Positions 27,411-36,061 of a stretch of DNA of 64,000 bases are shown in pieces. Source of the DNA: Roseimaritima ulvae. Lineage in GTDB: Bacteria > Planctomycetota > Planctomycetia > Pirellulales > Pirellulaceae. Under the pieces are notes generated by a model, which searched no databases, was not told the origin of the DNA, and saw only the letters and a list, made by a program, of their open reading frames with translations. The position numbers and the translations under genes were made by a program. How positions within the stretch are numbered: the stretch's first letter is position 1; each line of letters starts with the position of its first letter. The stretch lies in assembly GCF_008065135.1 (NCBI RefSeq), contig NZ_CP042914.1, forward strand, positions 186,001 through 250,000, written 5' to 3'.

Positions 27411-29018
27411 TTATTTTGAAAGCATGTACGAATAGCTGACATCGCCGTTACGATTGCGGCCACGCTCCGCTGCTGGCAAATACGCGCGGACATAGTCCAC
27501 GCGAGCTGAATCACCGCTGACGCGAACTCGCACGTGTCCGCTACTCCCTTGAATTTCGCCGCCAAGGTACCCGTATTCTTGGGCACTCTTCGTTCCCGAC
27601 CGAGGGTGCCCCGGCTGAGGAACAAGTTGGTAAACGATCCCGTCCAAATCCTGCTTGATGAACATGTGATCGTGCCCGTGAAAGACAACGCTTACTCCGT
27701 GATCCACCAGCATTTGATGAATAGGTTTGTCCCGACCGGGGCGATTCTTCTGGAACTCATCTTCGCCAGACAACCCTTGGCCACCCCATTCCCAAAACGG
27801 TGCAGCCTCGGCTCCACCGCGATTGTTTCGATTAGCGCCGCCGACCAAGTGATGAATAAAGACAAACCGCAACTTCGCGTCACTCTGTTCCAAGGATTGC
27901 TTCAGCCACCGATATTGATTTTCGCCAAGCGTCCAGTTCCAGTTGTCACCTTCTCTGCCGCGATTCCGTTTGGTCGTGTGCCGAAACGGGTCCAGCACGA
28001 TGAACTGAGCGTCGCCCCACTCGAACTGGTAGTAATTCTCGGGCAATCCAACTTCGCGTTCTTCCTGCTTGTTGCCCGTGAAGAAACCATTTGGAAACGG
28101 ATTTGGAATATGCCGCTTGCGCATCGTTGTCGCCCAAACATTTGAGCCGCGATTGCCGGATTCTCCGTCGTGGTTCCCCAAGGCGAAATACAACGCGGCG
28201 GAATGACACAACTGGCCGAGGTAGTATCGCTGAGCCAAATACTGAGGCTCTGCAATCTCTGGCCTCACGTACTTGCCCGTCATGAACGTGTCGCCCAGTG
28301 CAAAGTGAAAGTCAGGCTGATCGGCAAGAGCGTTGGACAATGTTCGCAGATAAACTTCGCCGCTCGTGTTCTCATCTAGATGCGAGTCGGCTTGGACGGT
28401 GAAGACGAATGAGCTGCCTTTGTCTCTCTGAGTATGAAACCTGAACTCGTCGCTTTCTTGGGTGTGACCCCCAGACTGATAAACGACACGATAAAAGTAA
28501 CGAGTGTTTTTCTCGAGCGAATCGATTACAAAATCAAACGGCTGCCCCGCCTTCAAACTCTGTACTTTCGTCTTGCTCGACAGCTTTCCCGTCTGCCCGC
28601 CATAAATTAAACATGCATCCACGTCACTATGAAAGAGAACACGGACAGTGGCACTGACATCCGTTAGCCGTCCCACGATGACATTGAACGGATGGCTGGG
28701 AACATCATTCGCCGCAGGCGGAGTCGTGTAACCGCCCAATCTACTACCGCTGGCCCTACTCCCGCCACCTCGCCCTTGATTTAAATCGGTTCTGGCAGAC
28801 GCTTCGGCAAGCGAAACCGTTCCGTTACCGTCTAGGTCCAACTTGCGAAGCGACGCCGCAGCAGACTTCAGTTCTGTCGAACTGACAGAGCCATCGCGAT
28901 TCGTGTCGATCGCTTTGACGACCGGGTCGAGCCGACCTTGCTGAGCAAACGCCGTAATTGACAGCAAACTCCAACATGCGGCAATCGCGACTGCAAACAT
29001 GGTCCATTGATATCTCAT
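27411..29018 (-). CDS. Secreted EF-hand metallophosphoesterase
   Basis: 535 residues. Signal peptide to about residue 25, two EF-hand loops (DTNRDGSVSSTEL, DLDGNGTVSLAEA), a fibronectin-like domain (about 105-200) as in PhoD-type purple phosphatases, then a calcineurin-like domain with all expected metal motifs in order: QADSHLDE, ALGDTF, ALGNHDGE, FIHHLVGG and FHGHDHMF. It should be an exported, calcium-binding phosphoesterase. Its start codon overlaps the stop of the upstream anti-sigma-like gene by 4 bp (29015-29018), an unusual coupling of a regulator with an enzyme. Confidence 0.85.
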   Translation of the reverse strand: MRYQWTMFAVAIAACWSLLSITAFAQQGRLDPVVKAIDTNRDGSVSSTELKSAAASLRKLDLDGNGTVSLAEASARTDLNQGRGGGSRASGSRLGGYTTPPAANDVPSHPFNVIVGRLTDVSATVRVLFHSDVDACLIYGGQTGKLSSKTKVQSLKAGQPFDFVIDSLEKNTRYFYRVVYQSGGHTQESDEFRFHTQRDKGSSFVFTVQADSHLDENTSGEVYLRTLSNALADQPDFHFALGDTFMTGKYVRPEIAEPQYLAQRYYLGQLCHSAALYFALGNHDGESGNRGSNVWATTMRKRHIPNPFPNGFFTGNKQEEREVGLPENYYQFEWGDAQFIVLDPFRHTTKRNRGREGDNWNWTLGENQYRWLKQSLEQSDAKLRFVFIHHLVGGANRNNRGGAEAAPFWEWGGQGLSGEDEFQKNRPGRDKPIHQMLVDHGVSVVFHGHDHMFIKQDLDGIVYQLVPQPGHPRSGTKSAQEYGYLGGEIQGSSGHVRVRVSGDSARVDYVRAYLPAAERGRNRNGDVSYSYMLSK

Positions 29019-30064
29019 CGCTTTTTCTCCTCGTATCGAACGCGTTTTCCCGGTTCGTGATGTGCGTCATGCGAAAAGAAATTCGGAGCCAAATCAGATT
29101 CATCCTCCAACGTCAGCATCACACTCTTGGGTCCTCCTTGCCCGCGAGGAAGCCCATCCAGTAGCATTCTGTGAACCGTGCCGTCGTCGGCATCAAACCA
29201 AATCTCAATCTGCTTCGGGCCTCGAACGTCACGTGACTTGCGAACACCGACAAGCTGTGAAAGGACCTCGCCGTCGGTTGCGATGTCCCGCTCTTCCGTC
29301 AATTTAACTTCGTAGCCGCTACGCAACTGCGAGATATGAGCGTGAATATTCATGAACGGAATGTCCTGTTGCTGCCCGGGCACACCACCACGAAATCGGC
29401 TCAGATCCGTGCTCACATTCACGGCTCCGTCCTCGCGAAAAGCCCAACTCACTCTACCGTCACAGCCGGAGGTTCTTTTCAGTCCGGACCGCAGCATCAC
29501 CGTGAGGACATATTGATTCACTCCACGCACAAAGAGCGTCGCATCGTCGATGTGTCCTTTCGCCTCACGATCCCACGCTTCCTGCGAAAGGTTTCTCGGT
29601 TTTCTGTCACGCGGATACTCCTCGACCACACGCACGCGATAGGTTCGATCAAACGGCTTGGCCGCTGCTTCCAGAACGATTTCCAGCGACGCCTTTGCCG
29701 CAGAAACGTTTTGTTGCGGCCCCAAGACGGCAAACATAATGAGAACGGCAGTCGCAATCGTTAGCGCCGACGTCAGTATCGCGAATCGACGGCGTCCGGT
29801 CGCGCCTGCAGGAGCAAATGCAACGGGGTTCGTATCGCCTTCAAGATCAATTCGCTCCATCACGCCGCGAAGATTTTGGGTCTCTCGCTCAAGGTCGCAG
29901 CTCCCCATGTCCGCGAGCAAGCCGTGAACGATCAAGGATTCAGCAATTGCCTCTTTTGATTCCTCGACAATCGCATGGTCGCTGTATTGAGAGTTCGGTT
30001 CCGTGTTCTCGAGGCTCTCGTCGTAGAGCCAATCGGACAGGAAGTCATTGACGTTTTCAGTCAT
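29015..30064 (-). CDS. Membrane anti-sigma-like regulator
   Basis: 349 residues: an acidic N-terminal cytoplasmic part (about 1-90), one transmembrane helix (RFAILTSALTIATAVLIMFA, about 93-113), and an extracytoplasmic domain starting KASLEIVLEAAAKPFDRTYRV, resembling the MucB/LolA-like outer parts seen in planctomycete anti-sigma proteins. It overlaps the sigma-factor gene upstream by 4 bp and the phosphatase gene downstream by 4 bp. The position and topology suggest it restrains the adjacent ECF sigma factor; there is no canonical zinc-binding HxxxCxxC motif, so the mechanism is inferred. Confidence 0.7.
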   Translation of the reverse strand: MTENVNDFLSDWLYDESLENTEPNSQYSDHAIVEESKEAIAESLIVHGLLADMGSCDLERETQNLRGVMERIDLEGDTNPVAFAPAGATGRRRFAILTSALTIATAVLIMFAVLGPQQNVSAAKASLEIVLEAAAKPFDRTYRVRVVEEYPRDRKPRNLSQEAWDREAKGHIDDATLFVRGVNQYVLTVMLRSGLKRTSGCDGRVSWAFREDGAVNVSTDLSRFRGGVPGQQQDIPFMNIHAHISQLRSGYEVKLTEERDIATDGEVLSQLVGVRKSRDVRGPKQIEIWFDADDGTVHRMLLDGLPRGQGGPKSVMLTLEDESDLAPNFFSHDAHHEPGKRVRYEEKKR

Positions 30065-30609
30065 GAGGCTGCCTCCGCTGCACTAAGTACACCTTTCTTC
30101 TTGAGACACTCAGCGAGTATTGCTCTACCACGTTGAAGTCGCTTCTTGCATGCTTCGAGCGTCACCTCTAACCGTTCCGCGAGCGCCTGCATCGGTAAAT
30201 CGTCAAAGTATCGACCGCTGATAGCGACTTTCTGCCGATCAGGAAGTGCATCCACGCAGTCACGCAGAGCGACGACCTTGTCTTCCCACGTATTACCTGC
30301 CAATAGGTTGATGTTTTCAAAATGACGGTCGACTGCGGACAGCACAGCGTCTTGAAGAACGATGGGTACGGTCTTCTGCTTGCGGTAGTGAGCCATCACC
30401 AGTCGAGAAGCAATGCCACGAAGCCACGGTCCAAACGGGCGATCCGGATCGCATTCATCAAGTCGCCGCCAAGCAACGATCATCGCTTCCTGAAACAGGT
30501 CATCAATGGCAGCCTCGTCTCGAACCAAACTGCGCAGATACACCATCAGCATCCGAGAATTCTCACGGGCCAAAATCTCAAACGCTAACCGACTCTTTTG
30601 CTCAGACAA
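30061..30609 (-). CDS. ECF-type RNA polymerase sigma factor
   Basis: 182 residues if translation starts at the TTG at 30609 (SEQKSRLAFEILARENSRML), which has GGGAG 8 bp upstream; the frame is open to 30933 but that part crosses tRNA fragments and a terminator-like hairpin and is not protein-like. Region 2 is visible in YLRSLVRDEAAIDDLFQEAMIVAWRR, and region 4 in LPDRQKVAISGRYFDDLPMQ, then ALAERLEVTLEACKKRLQRGR. It belongs to the planctomycete/verrucomicrobial ECF group. Operon head: sigma factor, anti-sigma-like protein, EF-hand phosphatase, EF-hand protein, YHYH protein. Confidence 0.85.
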   Translation of the reverse strand: MSEQKSRLAFEILARENSRMLMVYLRSLVRDEAAIDDLFQEAMIVAWRRLDECDPDRPFGPWLRGIASRLVMAHYRKQKTVPIVLQDAVLSAVDRHFENINLLAGNTWEDKVVALRDCVDALPDRQKVAISGRYFDDLPMQALAERLEVTLEACKKRLQRGRAILAECLKKKGVLSAAEAAS

Positions 30610-30736
30610 ATCAAGTGCTCCCAATAATCGAACACTACTACTGTCGGCTAAGATCCGACCGGGGACAATAATCCGTGAGAACTCCTCAAAAGCTTGCCGT
30701 GTGGTTCGGATAAGCGACCAAAGAGGCAATCGAGCC

Positions 30737-30872
30737 GGACTCGAACCAAGTAACGCAATGGCAAGGCAGTCAACGACAAAACCCTCGGCCACAAAAGGAC
30801 TTGTGACCGAGGGTTCATGGTTAGGAGTGAGACCAGACTTGGTCAAGCTCCCCGATCGGGACTCGAACCAAG
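30737..30872 (-). repeat. Two short T-arm-like tRNA remnants and a hairpin between them
   Basis: The 14-mer GGACTCGAACCAAG occurs at 30737-30750 and again at 30859-30872; on the minus strand it reads as a tRNA T-loop (GGTTCGAGTCC). Neither copy has a complete cloverleaf around it. They look like 3' stumps of tRNA genes left by successive integrations, next to the longer tRNA-Pro stump at 30891. Confidence 0.45.
30780..30815 (-). terminator. Intrinsic-terminator-like hairpin
   Basis: AACCCTCGGCCACAA (30780-30794) pairs with TTGTGACCGAGGGTT (30801-30815), 15 bp with one G-T pair and a 6-nt loop. Read on the minus strand it is followed by TTTTG. It probably ended a former tRNA transcript and insulates the sigma-factor operon from upstream reading. 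Confidence 0.55.
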
Positions 30873-30888
30873 CTGACGGACCCCAAAA

Positions 30889-31134
30889 ATGGCGACACGA
30901 TTTGAACGTGCGACCTCTGCGTCCCGGATGCAAGAGCGCACATCCGCTAGCACCAACGAATTGCAGGGTGAGAATAGAGTGGGTGCTTACCGTTGCCTCA
31001 GATGTTGCCCTGACGCCTCCGATGCCAAGCTAGCCGAACTACTGGAATCGTGGGATTCGTTAGGCAACGTTGCACGCGATGCGTTGCAAACCGTCGCCCG
31101 CACAATGGCAAGTATTCGGGAAGTGGGCGGATGA
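30889..31134 (+). pseudogene. Possible integrase C-terminal remnant abutting the tRNA stump
   Basis: A frame beginning inside the tRNA-Pro stump ends with DASDAKLAELLESWDSLGNV and ARDALQTVARTMASIREVGG. A tail of this type (acidic LAxLxxxWxxL followed by an amphipathic helix) is common at the C-terminus of planctomycete tyrosine recombinases. No catalytic R-H-R-Y residues remain. Assignment is by pattern memory and position beside the attachment-like repeat, so it is tentative. Confidence 0.4.
30891..30926 (-). repeat. tRNA-Pro 3' stump, distal attachment-site repeat
   Basis: 36 bp identical to 41857-41892, which is the T-arm and 3' anticodon-stem part of the intact tRNA-Pro(CGG) gene, in the same orientation. 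The rest of the tRNA is absent here. Direct repetition of a tRNA 3' end about 11 kb away is the classic trace of site-specific integration into the tRNA gene. Confidence 0.8.
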
Positions 31135-31451
31135 GCCATCGGCTGATGAATGCGTGGTGTTCGCCGCGCTGTCGAGTTCATTCCGTCATCGCCCCCGGGA
31201 CGGCTGAGTCGTCGCCTGCCGGGTTTATTGGCCTGGTCATCTCACAACATACATCAACCCACCTACATGCGGCTGGTTCAACACAGGCATGCGTAACGCC
31301 CTGCTCTGCCCTGTGGCCACGCGGAGTGGAGTGGAGGGGGTAGGGCAAAAAACCCACGATGCCGGGCAGATCGTTGTTGACTCGCGAGTGCGCAATTTCG
31401 GGAAACTCGATGTTTTGTGCGCTCGCCACGTCAACATGCAATATGGTCGTG

Positions 31452-31499
31452 TTTCGCTCTGCGAAAGAATTCCGAAACGCTACTTTCGCGGAGCGAAAG
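31452..31499. repeat. Pair of family-1 REP palindromes
   Basis: TTTCGC-TCT-GCGAAA at 31452-31466 and CTTTCGC-GGA-GCGAAAG at 31483-31499 face each other, the same paired arrangement as at 60584-60659 and 55653-55723. The spacer 31135-31633 otherwise shows no supported gene. Confidence 0.7.
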
Positions 31500-31633
31500 G
31501 CGACACTGTACCACCAACCGCAACCGTTACGGCACTATCATGGAATTGTGGTTGATGGCTAGCCGTCGGATGTCCACGGACTCAGCTGACCGCCGTTGTT
31601 TAGAAGCATCGAAAACCAATGAGGAAGTGAGTC

Positions 31634-31735
31634 GTGGCTGATCTTTGGTTGCGTGAGACGGACGCCGACGAATTGGTCGAGAAGATCGCTAAGGCTGTGA
31701 TTGAGGCCACCAGCCATCAATCTCAGGAGTGGTAG
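31634..31735 (+). pseudogene. Truncated excisionase/HTH-type N-terminus
   Basis: 33 codons from a GTG with GAGGAAG upstream: [20 protein letters not shown], then [13 protein letters not shown] and a stop. The DELVxxIAxAVIE helix is the usual start of small planctomycete DNA-binding proteins found with integrases; the helix-turn-helix that should follow is missing. The last ten codons run antisense through a tspO remnant, so the break point is near 31710. Confidence 0.35.
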
Positions 31736-31814
31736 CGATCGCGCCTAGACCACCTGCGCCGAGGCAGAGTGCGATGAAGACAACAAGGGCAAACCACTGT
31801 GTACGATCAATCAT
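31689..31814 (-). pseudogene. TspO/MBR-family N-terminal remnant
   Basis: 41 codons starting [20 protein letters not shown] and continuing [16 protein letters not shown]. This matches the first transmembrane helix and first loop of TspO/MBR tryptophan-rich sensory proteins (pattern LVxFxALCxGxxxLG..T...WY). The frame then diverges and stops, with four of the five helices gone. It marks a recombination junction with the plus-strand excisionase-like remnant near 31710. Confidence 0.5.
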
Positions 31815-32214
31815 GAATGCTTGACTCGACTTTCATCAATTTGGACTATCCGTGTTGTCGCTCAGACGCTATGGCAATCCTGGATTGCCAGTCTCTCCCG
31901 AACCGAGCGGATGGAATCATAAAGCCTCTGCTTCAGTAATTCATGTGGCCGTTCCGTCAGGCAAGGATCAGCTCGGTGAATGGCTCTAAATCAATTGCGC
32001 AGACAGTGTCTGCGCATTCTGTTCGTCGGTAAAAACCTCCGCAAAACAGACCATTAATCCAGAATTCGGCGTTCGCCCCCATGCTCGGCAATCAATTTTT
32101 CGGACAGTGTCTGTCGAACTTGCTTCCCGTACTTGGCTCACCTAGATGCGAGCGGAATTCTACTACCGGAACTCATTTCCAGTGAAACATAAACTTCCGG
32201 GGATCGTCCGGACG
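31815..32214. other. Intergenic region, no feature seen
   Basis: About 400 bp between the tspO remnant and the SUKH-like gene. I find no supported reading frame or repeat from the families described for this window. Confidence 0.4.
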
Positions 32215-32742
32215 CTATCCGCCGCCCTCAGCGAGCGAGATGGCTTCGTGGTGCCAAAATGTACCTGCAACAATTGCCGCAGGATCGATAGAACCAATGG
32301 CGGCCAACAGGTTTTTGGGCTCTCCTCTGTGCCGATGCGTTAAGTACAGGCAGAGCGATTCCGCGAGAGTGAAGACTGAGGAATTGATCAGCACTCGATC
32401 ATTCAAATTGTCGTGATTTATGTAGACAACCTCCCCGCTAAATTCCATGTCAAGGCAAACGTAATCGCCGTATGCGTTGGAGCCAATCGCGAGCATGTTC
32501 GGGAATCCGTCGATGGGTGCTAGCCGACGTTTTGGATCAAGCTCGAACGTCAACCACGGAGCTGCAGAATTTGGCAATCCCACCTCGGTAAGGATAGCAG
32601 CGTCTTGCTTATTCAAAGCATACGCGGCAACGATTCCGGGGTCAAAAACAACAAACCGATCAAGATCCAGTTCCTCCCGCAGTTCCTCGGGTACTTCAGG
32701 AAGCGATGCAACGTATCGAGACTTAAACTCTGCTGGTGTCAT
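32215..32742 (-). CDS. SUKH-type (SMI1/KNR4-like) immunity protein
   Basis: 175 residues from the ATG at 32742; an upstream start in the same frame (32880) would add 46 residues without family features. The SUKH pattern is visible in ILTEVGLPNSAAPWLTFEL and in the later MLAIGSNAYGDYVCLDMEFS, then GEVVYINHDNLNDRVLINSS, typical of the SUKH-4 branch (GLP motif, then 'hhGxxxxxxhxxD' strand). Such proteins neutralise nuclease or other polymorphic toxins. No toxin gene is adjacent, so it may be an orphan immunity gene in the island. Confidence 0.65.
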   Translation of the reverse strand: MTPAEFKSRYVASLPEVPEELREELDLDRFVVFDPGIVAAYALNKQDAAILTEVGLPNSAAPWLTFELDPKRRLAPIDGFPNMLAIGSNAYGDYVCLDMEFSGEVVYINHDNLNDRVLINSSVFTLAESLCLYLTHRHRGEPKNLLAAIGSIDPAAIVAGTFWHHEAISLAEGGG

Positions 32743-32812
32743 GTGATCGCAGTTTAACAAGGAAAGCCAACATCCTGTGAACGCGTTGTTTCTAACAAGA
32801 ACAGTCTTTGAT

Positions 32813-33235
32813 TCAACTGCGTCCACTCTGCGCCGCATCCCTCTCTGACAACCAGAGGACCTCCAAAGCAGCGATTCCAAACGGTATCCCCAACAAAACT
32901 ACGTGCGACAGGCATGGAATGCAAGCAAGTGCTGTGGCTGCCTTCAAGAACTTTAACTTGCGTTTTAGAGCCTGTGTAAAGGAATAGATTTGGGAACAGT
33001 GGAGCAGCAGCAATGCCACAAAGCATTCAATTCCAAGACGACCGGGCCCACTTTGCGGCTCGACAAATTCGTTGTGTAGAGCATCCAACAGCAAGAGAGT
33101 GTCGAGGACTACAGCGATGACGCTGAGCACGAGGAGAATCGCGCATGGCAGGAAGAGCCCGCGCCAGGTTCTCTCGTCCAATGTAGAGTTAGCCGCGCAA
33201 GGCGTTGGAGACTCGTATGGGTTCCGGTCGGACAT
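32813..33235 (-). CDS. NPYxxP membrane protein, paralogue A
   Basis: 140 residues beginning MSDRNPYESPTPCAANSTLD, the short N-terminal NPYxxP tag common on planctomycete membrane proteins. Three hydrophobic segments follow (about 27-50, 65-88, 103-128). The last, CIPCLSHVVLLGIPFGIAAL, is clearly similar to CGIPCLSPFVIVGVPFGYFA in the protein at 36062-36508, so the two are paralogues within the same island. Function unknown. Confidence 0.65.
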   Translation of the reverse strand: MSDRNPYESPTPCAANSTLDERTWRGLFLPCAILLVLSVIAVVLDTLLLLDALHNEFVEPQSGPGRLGIECFVALLLLHCSQIYSFTQALKRKLKFLKAATALACIPCLSHVVLLGIPFGIAALEVLWLSERDAAQSGRS

Positions 33236-33297
33236 AAACTCACAGAAACGGTTGCTGGAGCAAACCAGAGTGGCACAGGGTCCAGTGCAAAATCAGA

Positions 33298-33642
33298 TTA
33301 TCCCGCCATCTGAGAGGCACAGGCCTTGGCTATGAGTGCCGATGCGAAGCCAGATGGAATCGCGTTAAAAAGTATAGCGATGCCAAGCCCCCGCGTTACC
33401 ATCGAAGACTTAGATCGCATAATTAGAACCCCAAGCCACAAGTGACTCGCCGGCACAAGCAAGATCCCCAATGTCGCCGATACGGCTAGCGGCCCCAGCA
33501 AATCGGGCGATAGCCTGGCGGCGTAATAGTGGGCGTCGGAAGAAAGTCGATAGGCGGGCAGCACAAACCCCATCACCAACGCCACGAATGCCGTGAGCCA
33601 CAGTAAGTCAGAAATGTGAACAGGGCGCCGCCTATCGCTCAT
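33298..33642 (-). CDS. Small polytopic membrane protein, unknown
   Basis: 114 residues with three predicted membrane helices (HISDLLWLTAFVALVMGFVL, PLAVSATLGILLVPASHLWL, GLGIAILFNAIPSGFASALI). The N-terminal MSDRRRPVHISDLLWLTA resembles the 'ISDLLxLTxxVAL' opening often seen in planctomycete small membrane proteins. No functional motif. Confidence 0.55.
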   Translation of the reverse strand: MSDRRRPVHISDLLWLTAFVALVMGFVLPAYRLSSDAHYYAARLSPDLLGPLAVSATLGILLVPASHLWLGVLIMRSKSSMVTRGLGIAILFNAIPSGFASALIAKACASQMAG

Positions 33643-33719
33643 CGCCTACACCGCTTCAATAAAGCGTAACTCCATTGGATACCGAATTACAGCAAGCCCG
33701 TCTCCGATGCACGGGCTGG

Positions 33720-34442
33720 TTACCCGTTCTTTTGCGATAGCTGGTCTCGCGTGGCGTCGAGCAGTTCAGTAGTGATCGTGTGGCCGTCTTCGAACGGTTG
33801 CCAGTTAGTTTCGATGCCCTTGTCCTGAAGCATTTCATGCAAGCGTTTGGAGTCTTCGAATGGGAGCACATCGTCACGCTGGCCGTGGGCAAGCAGAACG
33901 CGAGCATGATGCGCAGGGCTAATGGATGCCGCGTCGATGGCAAGTGCCGGCGAGTAGAGGATGAGATGCCGAATCGGAAGGCTTGCATCCGAAAGCAGCA
34001 TGCTTGATACAGTTGCCCCTTGCGAGAATCCGCCAACCGCAATTTCTGCCTCCGGGTAAGTCCGCGAAGCGAAACGCACCAGCGACGCGAGACGAGCCCG
34101 AGCATTTTCGAGCTCTTGCTCCGTTGTCGCCCAAGCAAGTCCCCCGCCATCGACCGAGACCGGCGCGGCGGGAAAGACAAAAGCACGCGAATCGCCGCCG
34201 ATGTAATCCGCGAGTGGGACGAGATCAGCCTCGGTAGCGCCATAGCCATGAAGCAGCACGATGATCTGATCAGCATCCTCAAGTGCAGTTCCTGAGGAGC
34301 GTATCTTCAAGCCACCCCATGGGATGCCTGAGTCATTCGCAACGTTCGAACTCGGTTGATTCTCGAGCACATCGCTACGAGCGTCGATGGGGTCTGAGCA
34401 GCCGATTGCCGCCAAGAGCATGAGAAGAGCTAAGTATCGCAA
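33720..34442 (-). CDS. Lipoprotein phospholipase/carboxylesterase
   Basis: 240 residues. Starts with a lipoprotein signal MRYLALLMLLAAIGC (lipobox AAIGC at residue 15). The hydrolase fold shows VLLHGYGATEADL, the elbow GFSQGA with the nucleophile Ser, an Asp in HGQRDDVLP and a His in FEDGHTI, the order of YpfH/phospholipase-carboxylesterase proteins. It is probably anchored to a membrane facing the periplasm. Island location suggests transfer. Confidence 0.75.
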   Translation of the reverse strand: MRYLALLMLLAAIGCSDPIDARSDVLENQPSSNVANDSGIPWGGLKIRSSGTALEDADQIIVLLHGYGATEADLVPLADYIGGDSRAFVFPAAPVSVDGGGLAWATTEQELENARARLASLVRFASRTYPEAEIAVGGFSQGATVSSMLLSDASLPIRHLILYSPALAIDAASISPAHHARVLLAHGQRDDVLPFEDSKRLHEMLQDKGIETNWQPFEDGHTITTELLDATRDQLSQKNG

Positions 34443-34509
34443 TAGAGTTTCCTACCATTCGAACTGTAACGATCAGCCCCCAGCGGGAGCGAGCAACAAT
34501 TAGTGTCCA

Positions 34510-35088
34510 TTACGCCTCGGGACTCTCGCTCCGAAATCTCCGAGGCAGCTGAACCTTTCCTTCAATCAGCTTGGCAATATACCGCAATTCATTGGCAACC
34601 AGATTCCGAAAAGCGGCATTTTCGGGCCAGTTGTCGATGTTGCATCCATCAATGGTCGGCTGACAACAGAACGTCGTGGAACGAGGGAAAACGTGTTCAG
34701 AGATCATCAACACTCGATACATGTGCCACGCCGAAGATACCAGAGCCACCGAAGTCGGCCTGAGAACATCAGAATTTTCCACAAGCTGCATGCACTGTCG
34801 AGCGTTTTCCACCGTCGTATTTGACCGATCTTCGAGGTGGATGGAATCGCCTGGAACTCTATTGGCCCGTGCAATCTCTGCCATCCGCTGAGCCTCCGAC
34901 TTTCTGGAAGCGTGTCTGTAGCGAGCATCTCCGGACAACACCAAGTGTGCAACCAGCCCCGCGTGAAACAAGTCGCACGCCTTGATGGTGCGTTGGCGAA
35001 GCTGACTGGGATCAGAGGAACCAAACACAATGGCAAAATCGTTCGGCACATCATCGTCACGCACAAACAAGCTATTTTCAGTGAGCAT
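34510..35088 (-). CDS. YdcF/SanA (DUF218) family protein
   Basis: 192 residues with the DUF218 core: FAIVFGSSDPSQLRQRTIKA, LVLSGDARYRHASRKSEAQRM, IHLEDRSNTTVENARQCMQL and VALVSSAWHMYRVLMI. The NTTxEN motif is diagnostic. There is no membrane helix at the N-terminus, unlike SanA/ElyC, so it is closer to soluble YdcF. Biochemical role of YdcF is not established. Confidence 0.75.
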   Translation of the reverse strand: MLTENSLFVRDDDVPNDFAIVFGSSDPSQLRQRTIKACDLFHAGLVAHLVLSGDARYRHASRKSEAQRMAEIARANRVPGDSIHLEDRSNTTVENARQCMQLVENSDVLRPTSVALVSSAWHMYRVLMISEHVFPRSTTFCCQPTIDGCNIDNWPENAAFRNLVANELRYIAKLIEGKVQLPRRFRSESPEA

Positions 35089-35355
35089 AATCGGTCAACA
35101 ACTCCCAAGGCAGAGACTCGCTTTGACTTTCCAATAGGTCTTGTGAACCAGCAAGCCGGTTTCCTCCGCCATCCATTTTTTTGCCCATAATTTTTTTTGC
35201 CCAGACTCCAATAGCTAAGACGCGATGGTCCTTGGGAAGCATTGGACAGCCAATTGAAAGGACAGCCGAATAAATTTAGAGGGATGATTCGTCTATCCGC
35301 TCCGACAATATTGCCTCGGCGGCTCCGCATCGACCACCTTGTTTGCCCTGTCCGG
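35089..35355. repeat. Spacer with T-rich direct repeat
   Basis: Holds a direct repeat of TTTTTTTGCCCA (about 35179-35216), read on the other strand as TGGGCAAAAAAA, a motif I recognise as a common dispersed intergenic repeat in environmental bacteria. No supported gene. Confidence 0.4.
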
Positions 35356-36022
35356 TCAGCGTCGAGTGTAGTCGAATTCAGGCAATTGGTTTTCTCGGAG
35401 TAGACCGAAGATCCCGTCTAACATTTCGGAAAACGTGCCAACAACATAAGACGCTCCATTCTCGTGCGACCAGAAACCCGCGTCGCCCACAGAATTGCAA
35501 ATCATCATGTCGCCGCAAGCAGTATTGCCGAAGAGGGTCGTTGAGTCGGCGGGAAACGCAGGATTCGTGAGTGGTTCCCCATTCGTGCAAACGGGGGATG
35601 AGTTCGTGGCAGGGGAAAATACCACCGGCGAAGCCAATCGCATCCCAATGCACAAAATCGAAATCGTTGTAGAGCGGTGAAAAACGCGTATCGCTGCACG
35701 GCTTAGTGGCTGGTCCGAACAGACAAGCATGTTGTCCGGGGTGGACCCACTGGAACCCTGCGATCGTCGACCGGTCCATCATGTACGTATCGGCCAGCAG
35801 CAGACACCAGCGGCCGTGTGCAACAAAGTCCGAGAGGTACTTTTGCAGGTTTGGAATCGTTGTCCGCGATGCGACACCTGAAAAGTAAGCGTGTGGATCT
35901 CGGAATGCGTGTCGAACCGGATCCGAAACGACGCCGCGATGTGATTCGGGAACATCATCGAGGTTGTCGCCCTCGGCGAGGATCAGCGTCGTGCCTCCGC
36001 CATCGTTTGGTCGTATCATCAT
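35356..36022 (-). pseudogene. SUKH-like gene split by a frameshift
   Basis: The upstream part reads in one frame from 36022 (MMIRPNDGGGTTLILAEGDN through YNDFDFVHWDAIGFAGG), while the downstream part (TTLFGNTACGDMMICNSV, then GFWSHENGASYVVGTFSEML) reads in another frame and ends at 35356. The second stretch has the SUKH/SMI1 end pattern (GD strand, WxHE, final helix). Joining needs one indel around 35570-35640. It could be a decayed immunity gene or a sequencing error. Confidence 0.45.
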
Positions 36023-36061
36023 GTCAAATCGGGTGCGCCACCCGCCTGTGCGAGGTCCGTG

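Noticed and set aside
30610-30933. Longer start for the sigma factor
   Set aside because: It would translate tRNA stumps and a terminator-like hairpin; the TTG at 30609 has a good RBS and fits the family N-terminus.
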